From assembly GCA_964521255.1 (NCBI GenBank), contig CAZFRM010000015.1, positions 1-64,000 on the forward strand: a DNA stretch of 64,000 nt. The letters are read 5' to 3'. Source of the stretch: ZC4RG29 sp964521255. Its GTDB lineage: Bacteria > Bacteroidota > Bacteroidia > Cytophagales > Cyclobacteriaceae. The notes below the pieces were generated by a model that saw only the letters and a list, made by a program, of their open reading frames with translations, had not been told where the DNA came from and ran no database searches. Shown in pieces: positions 25,901 to 35,000 of this stretch (position 1 is the first letter of the stretch; each line of letters opens with the position of its first letter). The translations under genes and the position numbers were made by a program.

Positions 25901-26526
25901 CGTTGAAATCTGTTCGCGGATTAGTTCAACTCGCAGAAATGGAGAAGGAACAAAAACAAGTAAAAGAGTATTACCAGTATATCAATCAAAGCATCCTCAA
26001 GCTGGAAGTGGTGATCGGAAGTCTTGCTGAATACTCAAGGAATGCGCATCTTGATCCGAAAATTGAGCGCTTTAATCTTTATGGACTGGTGAATGAGGTG
26101 CTGCAAGAAGTTGCGTTTTGGCCTGAAGCATCAAAGATAAACTATCGGATTAATGTCGGAAGAGAACAGGTTGTTCAAAGTGATAAATCCCGGCTCAAGG
26201 TTGTACTTCATAACCTGATCAGCAACGGAATCAAGTATGCTGATCTTATGAAAGAAGAATCATTGATAAATATCACTTACCGGGAGAATGGAAAGTATTG
26301 GGAATTCAAAATTGAAGACAATGGTATCGGAATCGACGCGGCTCACATTGACAAGATTTTCGACATGTACTTTCGTGCAACAGATAAATCGAAAGGATCA
26401 GGTCTTGGACTGTTTATCGTGAAAGAAATTCTTAACAGGCTTGGAGGAGACATCAAGGTTGACTCCACGAAGGGCCTGAATACCTGCTTCACGATATGGC
26501 TACCCAAAGAGAACCCGGTGGTTTAA
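22957..26526 (+). CDS. Two-component propeller sensor histidine kinase
   Basis: A 1189-residue sensor. A signal peptide ends near LAQ, followed by periplasmic beta-propeller repeats (Reg_prop, recurring DxxGxxWxGT units such as GFIWFGTEDGL and GTIWVGTDNGL), then a Y_Y_Y domain, one transmembrane helix (about residues 828-846), a long coiled coil, an H-box with His977 (SASHDLSAPLK) and an ATPase domain. Unlike the hybrid HTCS regulators of polysaccharide loci it ends after the kinase domain, with no receiver or AraC output, and no response regulator gene is adjacent. The start is the ATG at 22957. The ligand is probably a carbohydrate, inferred from neighbouring esterase and DUF1080 genes. Confidence 0.93.
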   Translation: MSSFQNRSMWRYLQLLFFILISRPVCLAQDNSESSIRFHHITPDESFGVGSTWAILEDHEGFIWFGTEDGLLKYDGYQLTSYRQSNTGSNSLIGNIIVCLFEDSHHNLWIGSFGAGLNLYVRSENKFYNFNHDPDNPNSLPFDGVKTILEDSNGILWFGTEGGGIATLPVNEVNQNLPNLKFNVIQHDPNNPNSLGANSIRSLTQDKKGNIYVGTYGNGLNIIDSTRKNFTRLPHDDANANSPGGNIIFEVFVDSKERVWIGTHNAGLDLYLPEEKRFIHYPASSSPTTLHHNEVETITEDESGTIWVGTDNGLSRMLDAHSPVPENKFETFHHEPQYGSGILSNSIKIAYVDSHNTLWVGSYYGGINVYNKNHFKFQPIRNKPWKKNSLSGNNVTSFAEDQHGNVWIGTDGGGLNLLPNAFENILKDQYKVIELINPFTKKIQLKIKSLALDTSGNLWVGTWGSGMFRYNTVNGSYKYFGQDDDDPSFEGYSVLTMKVDKDNNLWAGTLTNGLTFYNQKKNSFYTYRVEAGSRHNLTATRINSIFIDSKDRVWIGGDIGGLNLYNKTDDTFTQIRYETILTDKVSILSLTESKDGKIWIGTISGVVVYDPEQKTAVSYSEQNGLPDNVIHAMLEDDEGRIWMSTNRGIVVFDEELGAVSDFNKGDGLQGNQFNHNSAYRSRNGLMFFGGTNGWNAFYPKEIQKIDEQLPIAFTKFWVNGELVDLNSPASPLTAPLNSSQTINLLHDQNSFALEFASLEFNFSDESNYAYILEGFNDKWQYLENDRKVSFTNLFPRTYTLKIRATNKDGFWSERAQPLKIIIHPAWWQTIWFKIGTLALLGALIFIAHKIRIRLLVSQRNKLETLVNERTVELRDSNQMLKSKIEEINSINVLLNKQRNEIIEKNNEILSQNEELSSQNEQIVLQQQSLLTAQDRLKEINEKLEKLVDERTAELQSTIKKLNKTVNELDRFVYSASHDLSAPLKSVRGLVQLAEMEKEQKQVKEYYQYINQSILKLEVVIGSLAEYSRNAHLDPKIERFNLYGLVNEVLQEVAFWPEASKINYRINVGREQVVQSDKSRLKVVLHNLISNGIKYADLMKEESLINITYRENGKYWEFKIEDNGIGIDAAHIDKIFDMYFRATDKSKGSGLGLFIVKEILNRLGGDIKVDSTKGLNTCFTIWLPKENPVV

Positions 26527-26584
26527 ACAATTTCCTTCGCTATCGCTGGATTCCACTTAATTAAACATTGGAAACTATAAAACT

Positions 26585-27367
26585 ATGAAACCAATCTATC
26601 TTATTACTTTTCTATTGTTACTTGCATGTAGTAATAAACCCAAAGAAACTACAAGCAAAGAATGGATACAACTCTTCAATGGTACTGATATCAATGATTG
26701 GATTGTAAAGATTCATCATCACGAAGCAGGTGAAAATTTCGGCAACACGTTTCGCGTTGAGGATGGAATGATCAAAGTTCGATATGATCAATATGGTGAC
26801 TTCAATGATCAGTTTGCACATTTGTATTACAAGCAACCATTCTCTCATTTTCACTTAAAGCTTGAATACAAATTCACAGGCGAACTTCAAAAAGGCGCAC
26901 CCGACTACACATTGCTAAACAGCGGCGTTATGTTTCATTCACAGGATCCGCGTTCCATGCCGAAAGAACAGAATTGGCCAATCTCGGTGGAGATGCAATT
27001 TCTCGCAGAACTTGGTGATGGAAATCCTCGGCCTACAGGTAACATGTGTTCTCCTGGAACGGAGATTGTATACCAGGGAAAGTTATACGATGGTCACTGC
27101 CTTAATTCAAGTTCAAAAACCTATGATAAAGATGAGTGGGTAAAAGCTGAACTCATTGTGCTGGGAGATTCACTCGTCACGCACATTATCAATGGTGATA
27201 CGGTTTTGCAATACAGCAAACCTACCATGGGTGGCGGCGTTGTTCAGGGTTATGATAGTGTGATCTGGCAACCCGGCAAACCCTTAACGTCAGGCTACAT
27301 AGCATTGCAAAGCGAAGGTCAGCCCATAGATTTTAGAAATGTGGAATTGCTTAACCTGGAAAAATAA
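26585..27367 (+). CDS. DUF1080 lipoprotein (3-keto-disaccharide hydrolase-like)
   Basis: A 260-residue lipoprotein with signal and lipobox (LLLAC, Cys15), then a single concanavalin-like domain of the DUF1080 family: WIQLFNGTDINDW near 27-39, SGVMFHSQDP, EMQFLAELGDG, and the closing GYIALQSEGQPIDFRNVELL. Members cleave 3-keto-glycosides in Bacteroidota. It sits 58 bases downstream of the propeller kinase on the same strand and faces the GntP gene convergently. Confidence 0.88.
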   Translation: MKPIYLITFLLLLACSNKPKETTSKEWIQLFNGTDINDWIVKIHHHEAGENFGNTFRVEDGMIKVRYDQYGDFNDQFAHLYYKQPFSHFHLKLEYKFTGELQKGAPDYTLLNSGVMFHSQDPRSMPKEQNWPISVEMQFLAELGDGNPRPTGNMCSPGTEIVYQGKLYDGHCLNSSSKTYDKDEWVKAELIVLGDSLVTHIINGDTVLQYSKPTMGGGVVQGYDSVIWQPGKPLTSGYIALQSEGQPIDFRNVELLNLEK

Positions 27368-27369
27368 TT

Positions 27370-28704
27370 TTAAACTATCCAGTTAACAACCAGCAAGGTG
27401 AGCATAGCAGCGATACCAATAACCAACGTCCCAAGCGTGTAAAGCCGAAATCCCTTTTGCACATCCATTCTTGTCACTTGCGTAACAATCCAGAACAAAC
27501 TGTCATTGGCATGTGAAACTATAATGGCGCCAGCACCGATCGACACTACAACAATTGCCTTCGACGTTTCTGATTCAAAACCCAAACTTGCCATCATAGG
27601 CGACAGCAAAGAAGCGGTTGTAATCATGGCAACAGTAGAAGAACCTTGCGCCGTTTTCAAAGCAGCGCTTAAAAGAAAAGGCAACCATAATCCCAGGTTA
27701 ATTCCGGCCAGTGACTCTCCCAGCACACTGGCTATCTGTGAGTTCTGTAAAATTTTTCCAAATACTCCACCTGCGCCTGTGATGAGAAGAATGATGGAAG
27801 CACTTGTTAATGAACTCCCCACCCATCCAGTCGTTGAAAGCATTTCACGATCAAATTTTTTAGGTAAGGTGAAGGCAATAAACATTCCTATAAGTAAGGC
27901 AATTACGGGTTGCCCAATAAACGAGAGTACCTGAAGAAAAACGGATTGTTGAAGTAATTCCTTCTGTACATCAACGAGTGATTTGATCACAATGAGAAAA
28001 ATGGGTAATAAAATCGGGATGAAAGAATGCGCTGCACGAGGGGCGTTACGAAGCGTTTGATTTACTTCTTCTTCAGAAACATCAGGCGCCGGATCGATGT
28101 AGGTCTTGGAGACATACACTGTTGAGTATAATAATCCAAAGAGCATGGCAACAAAACTGACCGGCAAACCATATAGAATAACTTTTCCCAGGTCAGCATC
28201 CAAAATTCCCGCAGCTCCAATAGGCCCAGGTGTAGGAGGAACAATGCAATGTGTTGCAATAAGACCAAGCGCCAAAGCTACGGCAGGACCAGCAAGAGAA
28301 ATGGAGGCTCGTTTGGCTAAACTTTTTGTTAACGGACTAAGGATTATGAAGCCGCTATCAGCGAATACAGGAATGGAAACTATCCAGCCAATAAAACTCA
28401 TTACCGTTGTTACTCTTTTCCTTCCAATTATTTTTAGTATCTGTTCCGCCATGGCAAATGCTCCGCCTGACTTCTCAAGAAATTCTCCAATGATCACACC
28501 GATGATAATTACCAATCCGATCTTGCCCAGTGTACTTCCAAATCCATCATTTACCGATTCGATTATTATATTCAACGGCATCCCGGAAAAGATTCCAAAA
28601 CCCAGCGCAGCAAACAATAAGGCAAGAAAAGGATGAACCTTAAATTTTGTGGTAAGCAAAACTATAGAAACTACAGCGGCAAGGAGAAGAAAAACGTAGA
28701 GCAA
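27370..28704 (-). CDS. GntP-family gluconate:H+ symporter
   Basis: A 444-residue inner-membrane transporter with about 12-14 helices. The GntP pattern is visible: FADSGFIILSPL near 115, THCIVPPTPGPIGAAGIL near 151-168, and AQGSSTVAMITTASL near 357. It would import gluconate or a related sugar acid. No gluconate kinase or dehydratase gene is adjacent. Its stop lies 2 bases from the convergent DUF1080 gene. Confidence 0.9.
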   Translation of the reverse strand: MLYVFLLLAAVVSIVLLTTKFKVHPFLALLFAALGFGIFSGMPLNIIIESVNDGFGSTLGKIGLVIIIGVIIGEFLEKSGGAFAMAEQILKIIGRKRVTTVMSFIGWIVSIPVFADSGFIILSPLTKSLAKRASISLAGPAVALALGLIATHCIVPPTPGPIGAAGILDADLGKVILYGLPVSFVAMLFGLLYSTVYVSKTYIDPAPDVSEEEVNQTLRNAPRAAHSFIPILLPIFLIVIKSLVDVQKELLQQSVFLQVLSFIGQPVIALLIGMFIAFTLPKKFDREMLSTTGWVGSSLTSASIILLITGAGGVFGKILQNSQIASVLGESLAGINLGLWLPFLLSAALKTAQGSSTVAMITTASLLSPMMASLGFESETSKAIVVVSIGAGAIIVSHANDSLFWIVTQVTRMDVQKGFRLYTLGTLVIGIAAMLTLLVVNWIV

Positions 28705-28737
28705 AGTTTTGTGATATGATTTTAAATATAGTTACAA

Positions 28738-29841
28738 TTAAAATAAATTCAACTGCTCATCTTCCCTGTTCTGCCGTATTGGTCTGATAGCTCCATCACC
28801 CAAATTAGAAAGAGATATTCCCAACAGCCTCACTTTATCTTCACTTTCCGTTGCCAGTAAAAGTTGTTTGGCGGTTTCCAGAATGGTTTCATAATCGTTA
28901 ACAGGTGAATCAAAAGATTTACTTCGCGTAATTTGTCTGAAATCACTGTACTTTATTTTTAACGTAACCGTCCGGCCTTTCAATTCATGCCGATGAAGCC
29001 GGTCAACAACCAGGCCCGCAATTTTATCCAGCTCTTTGATCATCTCTTCAAATGAAGTAAGATCAAATGGAAAAGTATCCTCAGCGCCCACTGATTTTGT
29101 TTCACGATCAGATTCAACTTCCCTATCATCTATACCCCGAACAATCCTATAGAAAAAGCGACCTGACTTACCAAAGTGTTTGGTCAATTCACGCTCGGCT
29201 AATTTTTTTAAATCAGCGCCTGTATGCCAACCCCTCTTCTTCATTTTCTCTGCGGTAACTTTGCCAACACCGAAAAATTTTTCGACGGGTAGCGCCTCCA
29301 TAAATGCTTCAATACTTGAAGGCCCGATGAAAGTGAGGCCATCCGGTTTATTCATATCCGAAGCAATCTTGGCGACAAACTTATTAATAGAAACTCCAGC
29401 GGAAGCAGTTAACTGCAATTCATCTTTTATGGCAAGTCGTATCTGTGTAGCAATCTCTATGGCCGAACCAATATCTTGTTTATCATAGGTGACATCGAGA
29501 AAAGCTTCGTCAAGTGAAAGCGGTTCAATTTTATCGGTATACCGGTGAAAGATAGCGCGGATCTTTTCTGAGACTGATTTGTAGACATCAAATCTCGGCC
29601 GGATAAATATGATGTGAGGGCAGAGCTGTTTAGCTTTTTTAGAAGGCATAGCTGACCGAACACCAAACTTTCGCGCTTCATAACTGGCTGTGGCAACCAC
29701 ACCACCTCTCCCCTCTGGTGAACCTCCCACAGCAATGGGCTTTCCACGATACTCCGTATTGTCACGTTGCTCAATGGAAGCATAAAAGGCATCCATATCA
29801 ATGTGAATGATTTTGCGATATCTTTTGTGATCGTTTTCCAT
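28738..29841 (-). CDS. dinB: DNA polymerase IV
   Basis: A 367-residue Y-family translesion polymerase. Catalytic residues are intact: Asp15 and Asp17 in HIDMDAFYAS, and Asp111-Glu112 in SLDEAFLD. The steric-gate region and the YEARKFGVRSAMP fingers motif are present. The last five residues (QLNLF) match the sliding-clamp binding motif. It is 33 bases upstream of the GntP gene on the same strand. I see no obvious SOS box, and Bacteroidota mostly lack a standard one. Confidence 0.95.
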   Translation of the reverse strand: MENDHKRYRKIIHIDMDAFYASIEQRDNTEYRGKPIAVGGSPEGRGGVVATASYEARKFGVRSAMPSKKAKQLCPHIIFIRPRFDVYKSVSEKIRAIFHRYTDKIEPLSLDEAFLDVTYDKQDIGSAIEIATQIRLAIKDELQLTASAGVSINKFVAKIASDMNKPDGLTFIGPSSIEAFMEALPVEKFFGVGKVTAEKMKKRGWHTGADLKKLAERELTKHFGKSGRFFYRIVRGIDDREVESDRETKSVGAEDTFPFDLTSFEEMIKELDKIAGLVVDRLHRHELKGRTVTLKIKYSDFRQITRSKSFDSPVNDYETILETAKQLLLATESEDKVRLLGISLSNLGDGAIRPIRQNREDEQLNLF

Positions 29842-30016
29842 CCATTAATGCTTCATGGACAAATCAGTAATAAGATTCAAAAATAACCTTCCGGTTGAGA
29901 TATCATTCCTGATGTTTTTCTTTGACCGAAAATATCCTTTGCCATAGCGTACATTAAAAATCTCAATATTTTATTAAACATTCTGAGCATATCTTTAGGC
30001 CTGTTATTTTGAATTA

Positions 30017-30817
30017 ATGTTTTTAACAGCAACCGGTTCCAAACTTTTTTATTCCAGGTACGGACAGGGCAAAAAGACCCTTATCCTACTTCACGGATTT
30101 GGACAGGATCATTCTGTTTTTAAAACAATAATTGAGACCCTCTCTGAAAAATACACTTGTTACGCATTTGATCTTTACTTCCACGGCGCCAGCTTGTGGG
30201 CGAACAATGAAGAGGCTCTTGAGAAAAAAGAATGGAAAGAAATATTTACCGGCTTTCTAAAAGAAAATGAGATTAATGATTTTTCATTGTTGGGCTTTAG
30301 CCTGGGTGGGAAATTTGTATTGGCGACACTAGAGGCCTTTCCCGAAAAAGTAAAAGAAATTTTCCTCATAGCTCCGGATGGAATCAAACCAAGTTTCTGG
30401 TACAGTCTGGCTACCTATCCCATCATAATGCGTAAAGTTTTTAAAAGCATGATCCGAAATCACAATAGGTTTTTGAAGGTTGCCAATTTTATTCATTCAC
30501 TTGGCTTGCTTGAAAATGGCGTATTGCGATTTGCGGAAAGTCAAATGAATACAGACGAAAAGAGAAAGCGTGTTTATTACTCGTGGGTGGTCTTCAGGCA
30601 TTTATCGTTTAACATGAAGAAACTTGCTGTAATTATTAACAAACACCAAGTCCGTGTTTTGATTATTACCGGAAAGTACGACAAGGTAATAAGGCCTGAA
30701 AGTATGAACGGCCTGATACAGCACCTGGACCACTATGCCTTAGAGATTATGGAGGTTGGTCATAATCACTTGCTGGGACAGGAAACTGCAAAACTTATTT
30801 CATCAAAGGCAATATAA
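30017..30817 (+). CDS. Alpha/beta-fold hydrolase
   Basis: A 266-residue cytoplasmic hydrolase. HGFGQD forms the oxyanion region (26-31), Ser95 lies in the elbow GFSLGG, the acid is probably Asp in GKYDKV near 217, and the histidine in VGHNHLL near 253. A helical cap occupies about 120-190. The substrate is not predictable. Its last 23 bases overlap the 3' end of the convergent DUF4143 gene. Confidence 0.88.
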   Translation: MFLTATGSKLFYSRYGQGKKTLILLHGFGQDHSVFKTIIETLSEKYTCYAFDLYFHGASLWANNEEALEKKEWKEIFTGFLKENEINDFSLLGFSLGGKFVLATLEAFPEKVKEIFLIAPDGIKPSFWYSLATYPIIMRKVFKSMIRNHNRFLKVANFIHSLGLLENGVLRFAESQMNTDEKRKRVYYSWVVFRHLSFNMKKLAVIINKHQVRVLIITGKYDKVIRPESMNGLIQHLDHYALEIMEVGHNHLLGQETAKLISSKAI

Positions 30818-31931
30818 AGTCAGGATAATTCTCACGATTAACCGGAGTTAGTTGTGCATCGGGGTAGCCTTCCATAAAAGATTTTGGAAATTTGATTTTA
30901 TTATGTTTACTCCATTTAATTTCAAAGGCTGTCATCTTCCCATCGGCTTCTTCAACATAATCAATTTCCTGCTGTGAATGAGTGCGCCAAAACCACTTGT
31001 TAACATAACGGTTAGTGTAAGCGTTAACCTTAAGTCGTTCAGCAATTAAAAAATTCTCCCATAATACACCATCGTCCTGGCGAAGAGAAAGTGGATTAAA
31101 ATTCTTAATTATGGCATTGCGGATACCATTATCCCAAAAATAAATTTTTCGGGCTCGCTTCAACTCGTTCCTGAGATTTCGGCTCAGACTCCCTAAACGA
31201 AAAACAACGAAAGCTTTCTCCAATAAATCAACATACCGCTCAACCGTTTCATTGTCGGAACGGGTTAACTGCGCCAATTCCAAATAAGAAACTTCATTAC
31301 CCATTTGAAGGGCCAACGCTTGTAACAAATTCTCCAGCAGAGCGGGCTTTTTTATTTGTTGCCAATCAAAAATATCTTTATACAAATAACTTGAAGTAAG
31401 CAGATTCAGAAATTTTTTTTCCTCGCCGGGTTTGGTAATAATTTCAGGATAGTATCCATACACCAGCCGGTGCTCAATCAATCGTTTTTCCTCAATCAAG
31501 CTTGTGTGATTCACCATCTCACTAAAGGAAATTGGGTATAAAAAAAATTCAAACTTCCTCCCTGTTAAGGGTTCATTTATTTTATTCGCCAACTCAAAAG
31601 CTGATGAACCCGTAGCAATGACCTGTACATCTTTTAAGTTGTCAGCAAACAGTTTTAACGTGAGGCCAATATTCACGATCCGTTGAGCTTCATCTATAAC
31701 TACCAATCTTTTCTTACCCACAATATTCTTCAGGGCAGTGGAAGTTGTATCGGTGAGCATCCGTCTCACATCGCTTTCGTCTCCATTCAACCACAACACT
31801 TCATTACCAAACGGTTTCATTAATTCCGTCATTAAGGTACTTTTCCCGGCTTGCCTTGGCCCGGTAATTTGAATGATTTTACCTTTGAAAAGGCTTTCCT
31901 GAATTTCTATAAGGAGACTTCGTTGAATCAT
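30795..31931 (-). CDS. AAA_14/DUF4143 ATPase
   Basis: A 378-residue P-loop protein with Walker A GPRQAGKST (24-32), Walker B LVVIDEAQ near 75, and the C-terminal DUF4143 nuclease-like fold with FEIKWSKHNK (about 339-348). Such proteins are widespread, often mobile and of unknown function. Two tandem palindromes begin 2 bases upstream of its ATG (own entry), which suggests tight self-control. The transcript would overlap the alpha/beta hydrolase gene at the 3' end. Confidence 0.88.
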   Translation of the reverse strand: MIQRSLLIEIQESLFKGKIIQITGPRQAGKSTLMTELMKPFGNEVLWLNGDESDVRRMLTDTTSTALKNIVGKKRLVVIDEAQRIVNIGLTLKLFADNLKDVQVIATGSSAFELANKINEPLTGRKFEFFLYPISFSEMVNHTSLIEEKRLIEHRLVYGYYPEIITKPGEEKKFLNLLTSSYLYKDIFDWQQIKKPALLENLLQALALQMGNEVSYLELAQLTRSDNETVERYVDLLEKAFVVFRLGSLSRNLRNELKRARKIYFWDNGIRNAIIKNFNPLSLRQDDGVLWENFLIAERLKVNAYTNRYVNKWFWRTHSQQEIDYVEEADGKMTAFEIKWSKHNKIKFPKSFMEGYPDAQLTPVNRENYPDFILPLMK

Positions 31932-31932
31932 A

Positions 31933-31994
31933 ACCGCAATATTTAATCAAATATAGCGGTTGAAATCGCAATATTTTAATTAATGTAGCGATTT
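31933..31994. promoter_or_regulatory. Two tandem operator-like palindromes
   Basis: Site 1 (31933-31960) has arms ACCGCAATATTT and AAATATAGCGGT with one mismatch. Site 2 (31963-31994) has arms AAATCGCAATATT and AATGTAGCGATTT with two mismatches. The two repeat the same unit (CGCAATATT / TAGCGRTT) at a 30-base spacing, about three helical turns, abutting the DUF4143 start codon and upstream of purL on the other strand. This fits a dimeric repressor bound at two sites. The binding protein is unknown. Confidence 0.6.
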
Positions 31995-32066
31995 AAAATC
32001 GTGCGTTTAACTAATCTGGTAGGCATATAATTTCAAAAAAAACCTCAAAAACCACCGGAATGCTTG

Positions 32067-32074
32067 TATTTTTG
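32067..32074 (+). promoter_or_regulatory. -7 element for purL
   Basis: TATTTTTG matches the Bacteroidota TAnnTTTG consensus exactly and lies 25 bases before the purL ATG, followed by GCAGCGC. The -33 position has no clear TTG. It also shows that the extended start at 32064 cannot be the true one. Confidence 0.55.
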
Positions 32075-32099
32075 CAGCGCAAATCCTGATTTATCTCAA

Positions 32100-35000
32100 A
32101 TGATTTTATTCTTTCGTTCTAAAACCAACATCGTTTACGCGGTTGGCACGGTACAACCTTTCCAAAATTCTGACATTCAAAAACTTATCTGGCTATTTAG
32201 CGGAGCTGAGCCGGTTAAGGAAACTGTTCTTTCCGGATTTTTCGTTGGCCCAAGAAAAGAAATGATCACCCCCTGGAGCACGAATGCTGTGGAGATCACC
32301 CAATACATGGGAATTACTGGCATTACCCGAATTGAAGAATTCTTCGTGGTTGATGATGCTCATGCAAAACACGATCGCATGCTTCAGGTACTTTACACAA
32401 AGCTTGATCAGGATCTCTTTACCATACATCACACACCTGAACCTATTCGGAAAATTGATAACATCAAGGCTTATAGCGAGAAAGAAGGACTTGCACTGAG
32501 TAGCGAAGAAATTGAATACCTGGAAAATGTAAGCAATGAATTAAAACGTAAGTTAACCGATAGTGAAGTGTTTGGCTTCTCACAGGTGAACTCTGAACAT
32601 TGCCGCCACAAGATCTTTAACGGAACCTTCGTTATCGATGGAAAGGAAAAAGAGTCTACACTATTTCAGTTGATCAAGAAAACTTCCAAAGAAAATCCGA
32701 ATTATTTAATATCTGCCTATAAAGACAATGTAGCCTTCATCAAAGGACCGAAGATTGAACAGTTTGCACCCAAACGACAGGACATTGCAGACTACTTTGA
32801 GATAAAAGATATTGATTCTGTTATTTCATTAAAGGCAGAAACGCACAACTTCCCCACAACCGTTGAACCTTTTAACGGTGCGGCCACTGGATCAGGCGGT
32901 GAAATACGCGACAGGCTCGCAGGAGGAAAAGGTTCTCTTCCATTAGCCGGAACTGCCGTATACATTACTTCCTATCCGCGACTTGAAAACGGAAGACCAT
33001 GGGAGAGAAAATTTGAGGCCCGCAAATGGTTGTATCAAACACCGGAAGAAATTCTCATCAAAGCATCAGACGGCGCTTCTGACTTCGGAAACAAGTTCGG
33101 TCAACCACTGATCAATGGCAGCGTACTTACTTTCGAGCATTTCGAGAACAATAAAAAATACGGATTTGATAAAGTGATCATGCTTGCCGGAGGAATTGGT
33201 TTCGGCAAGGAAAAAGATAGCAAGAAAGAACATCTCCAACCAAACGATAAAATAGTGTTGCTGGGTGGAGACAATTATCGCATCGGTATGGGCGGAGGTG
33301 CAGTATCATCTGTAGCAACCGGTGAGTATGGAAATGCTATTGAACTCAATGCCATTCAACGATCCAATCCGGAGATGCAAAAGAGAGTGATGAATGCTAT
33401 TCGTGCCATGGCCGAAGCCGATGAGAATCCCATTGTCTCTATTCACGATCACGGCGCCGGCGGACATTTTAATTGCTTGTCTGAATTGCTTGAAGAAACA
33501 GGAGGAACTATTCATATCAACAAACTTCCCATCGGCGATCCTACACTTTCTGATAAAGAAATAATAAGTAACGAGTCCCAGGAGCGAATGGGGCTGGCCA
33601 TGAAAGAAAAAGATATTGAGTTAATGAAGAAAGTATCTGATCGTGAACGCGCACCCATGTACGTGATCGGTGAGGCTACTGGTGACCACCAGCTACACTT
33701 CAAACGAAATGGTGAACCCGTTAAGCCTGTTGACTTTTCTGTTAAACATTTATTGGGATCATCTCCAAAAACTATTCTTACTGATCAGACACAACCATCT
33801 TCCTTTAAACCTGTTGCGTATGATGTCAAAAAAATAAAAGACTACATCGAACAAGTATTGCAACTTGAAGGAGTAGCCTGCAAAGATTGGTTAACGAATA
33901 AAGTTGACCGTTCCGTTTCAGGAAAAGTAGCCACACAACAAACCTGCGGTCCGATTCAACTACCGTTGAACAACCTTGGCGTGATGGCGTTGGACTTTCA
34001 GAGTAACAAAGGCATCGCCACGGCAATAGGTCATGCACCTGGCGTGGCACTCATCGATCCGGCCGCAGGAAGTAAGCTTGCCATTGCAGAGGCGCTCACA
34101 AATATTGTCTGGGCGCCACTAACGCATGGGCTGAAAGGCATTTCATTAAGCGCAAACTGGATGTGGCCTGCGAAGCAGGAAAGTGAAAACGCCAGGCTGT
34201 ACAGTGCAGTAGAGGCTGTAAGTGACTTCGCTATCAAACTTGGAATTAATATTCCTACGGGAAAGGACTCTTTGTCAATGACACAGAAATATCCGGATGG
34301 GGATGTTGTGTATTCTCCGGGAACAGTAATTATCTCAGCGGTTGGTGAAGTTGAAAATATAAGGCAGACCATTTCGCCGGTTATTCAGCCTGTTGAGGGT
34401 TCAAAAATTATTTACATTGATTTATCAAGCGACGAGAAGAAACTCGGCGGTAGCAGCTTTGCACAAATATTAAATCATCTGGGTAATGACGCTCCAACCG
34501 TGAATGATGAAAAATATTTTGCTAAAGCATTTGACACTATTCAACAACTCATCCGGCAAAACAAAATCCTGGCAGGGCATGACATCTCATCCGGCGGATT
34601 GATTACAACGTTGCTGGAAATGTGCTTTGCTGTTCCTGATGTAGGTATGACATTAAATATTTCTCCATTGGGTAATGACCTGGTTAAAATCCTTTTTGCG
34701 GAAAATTCCGGAATAGTAATTCAGGTAAACGATGAAAATGAAGTGACGTCTGTTTTAAATAATCAGGGAATTTCATTTACCCTGTTAGGACATATCTCAG
34801 GTGAACGTAAGGTAGTTATTCATCATCAGCATGATCTGTTGAAACTGAACATCGATGATCTTCGCGATGTGTGGTTTAAAACATCTTACCTGCTCGACGC
34901 AAAACAACGACCTCACCACGCGGAGAAAAGATATCACAACTACAAGCACCAGGCGTTACAATATACTTTCCAAAAAAAGTTTGAAGGAAAGTTTGAAACC

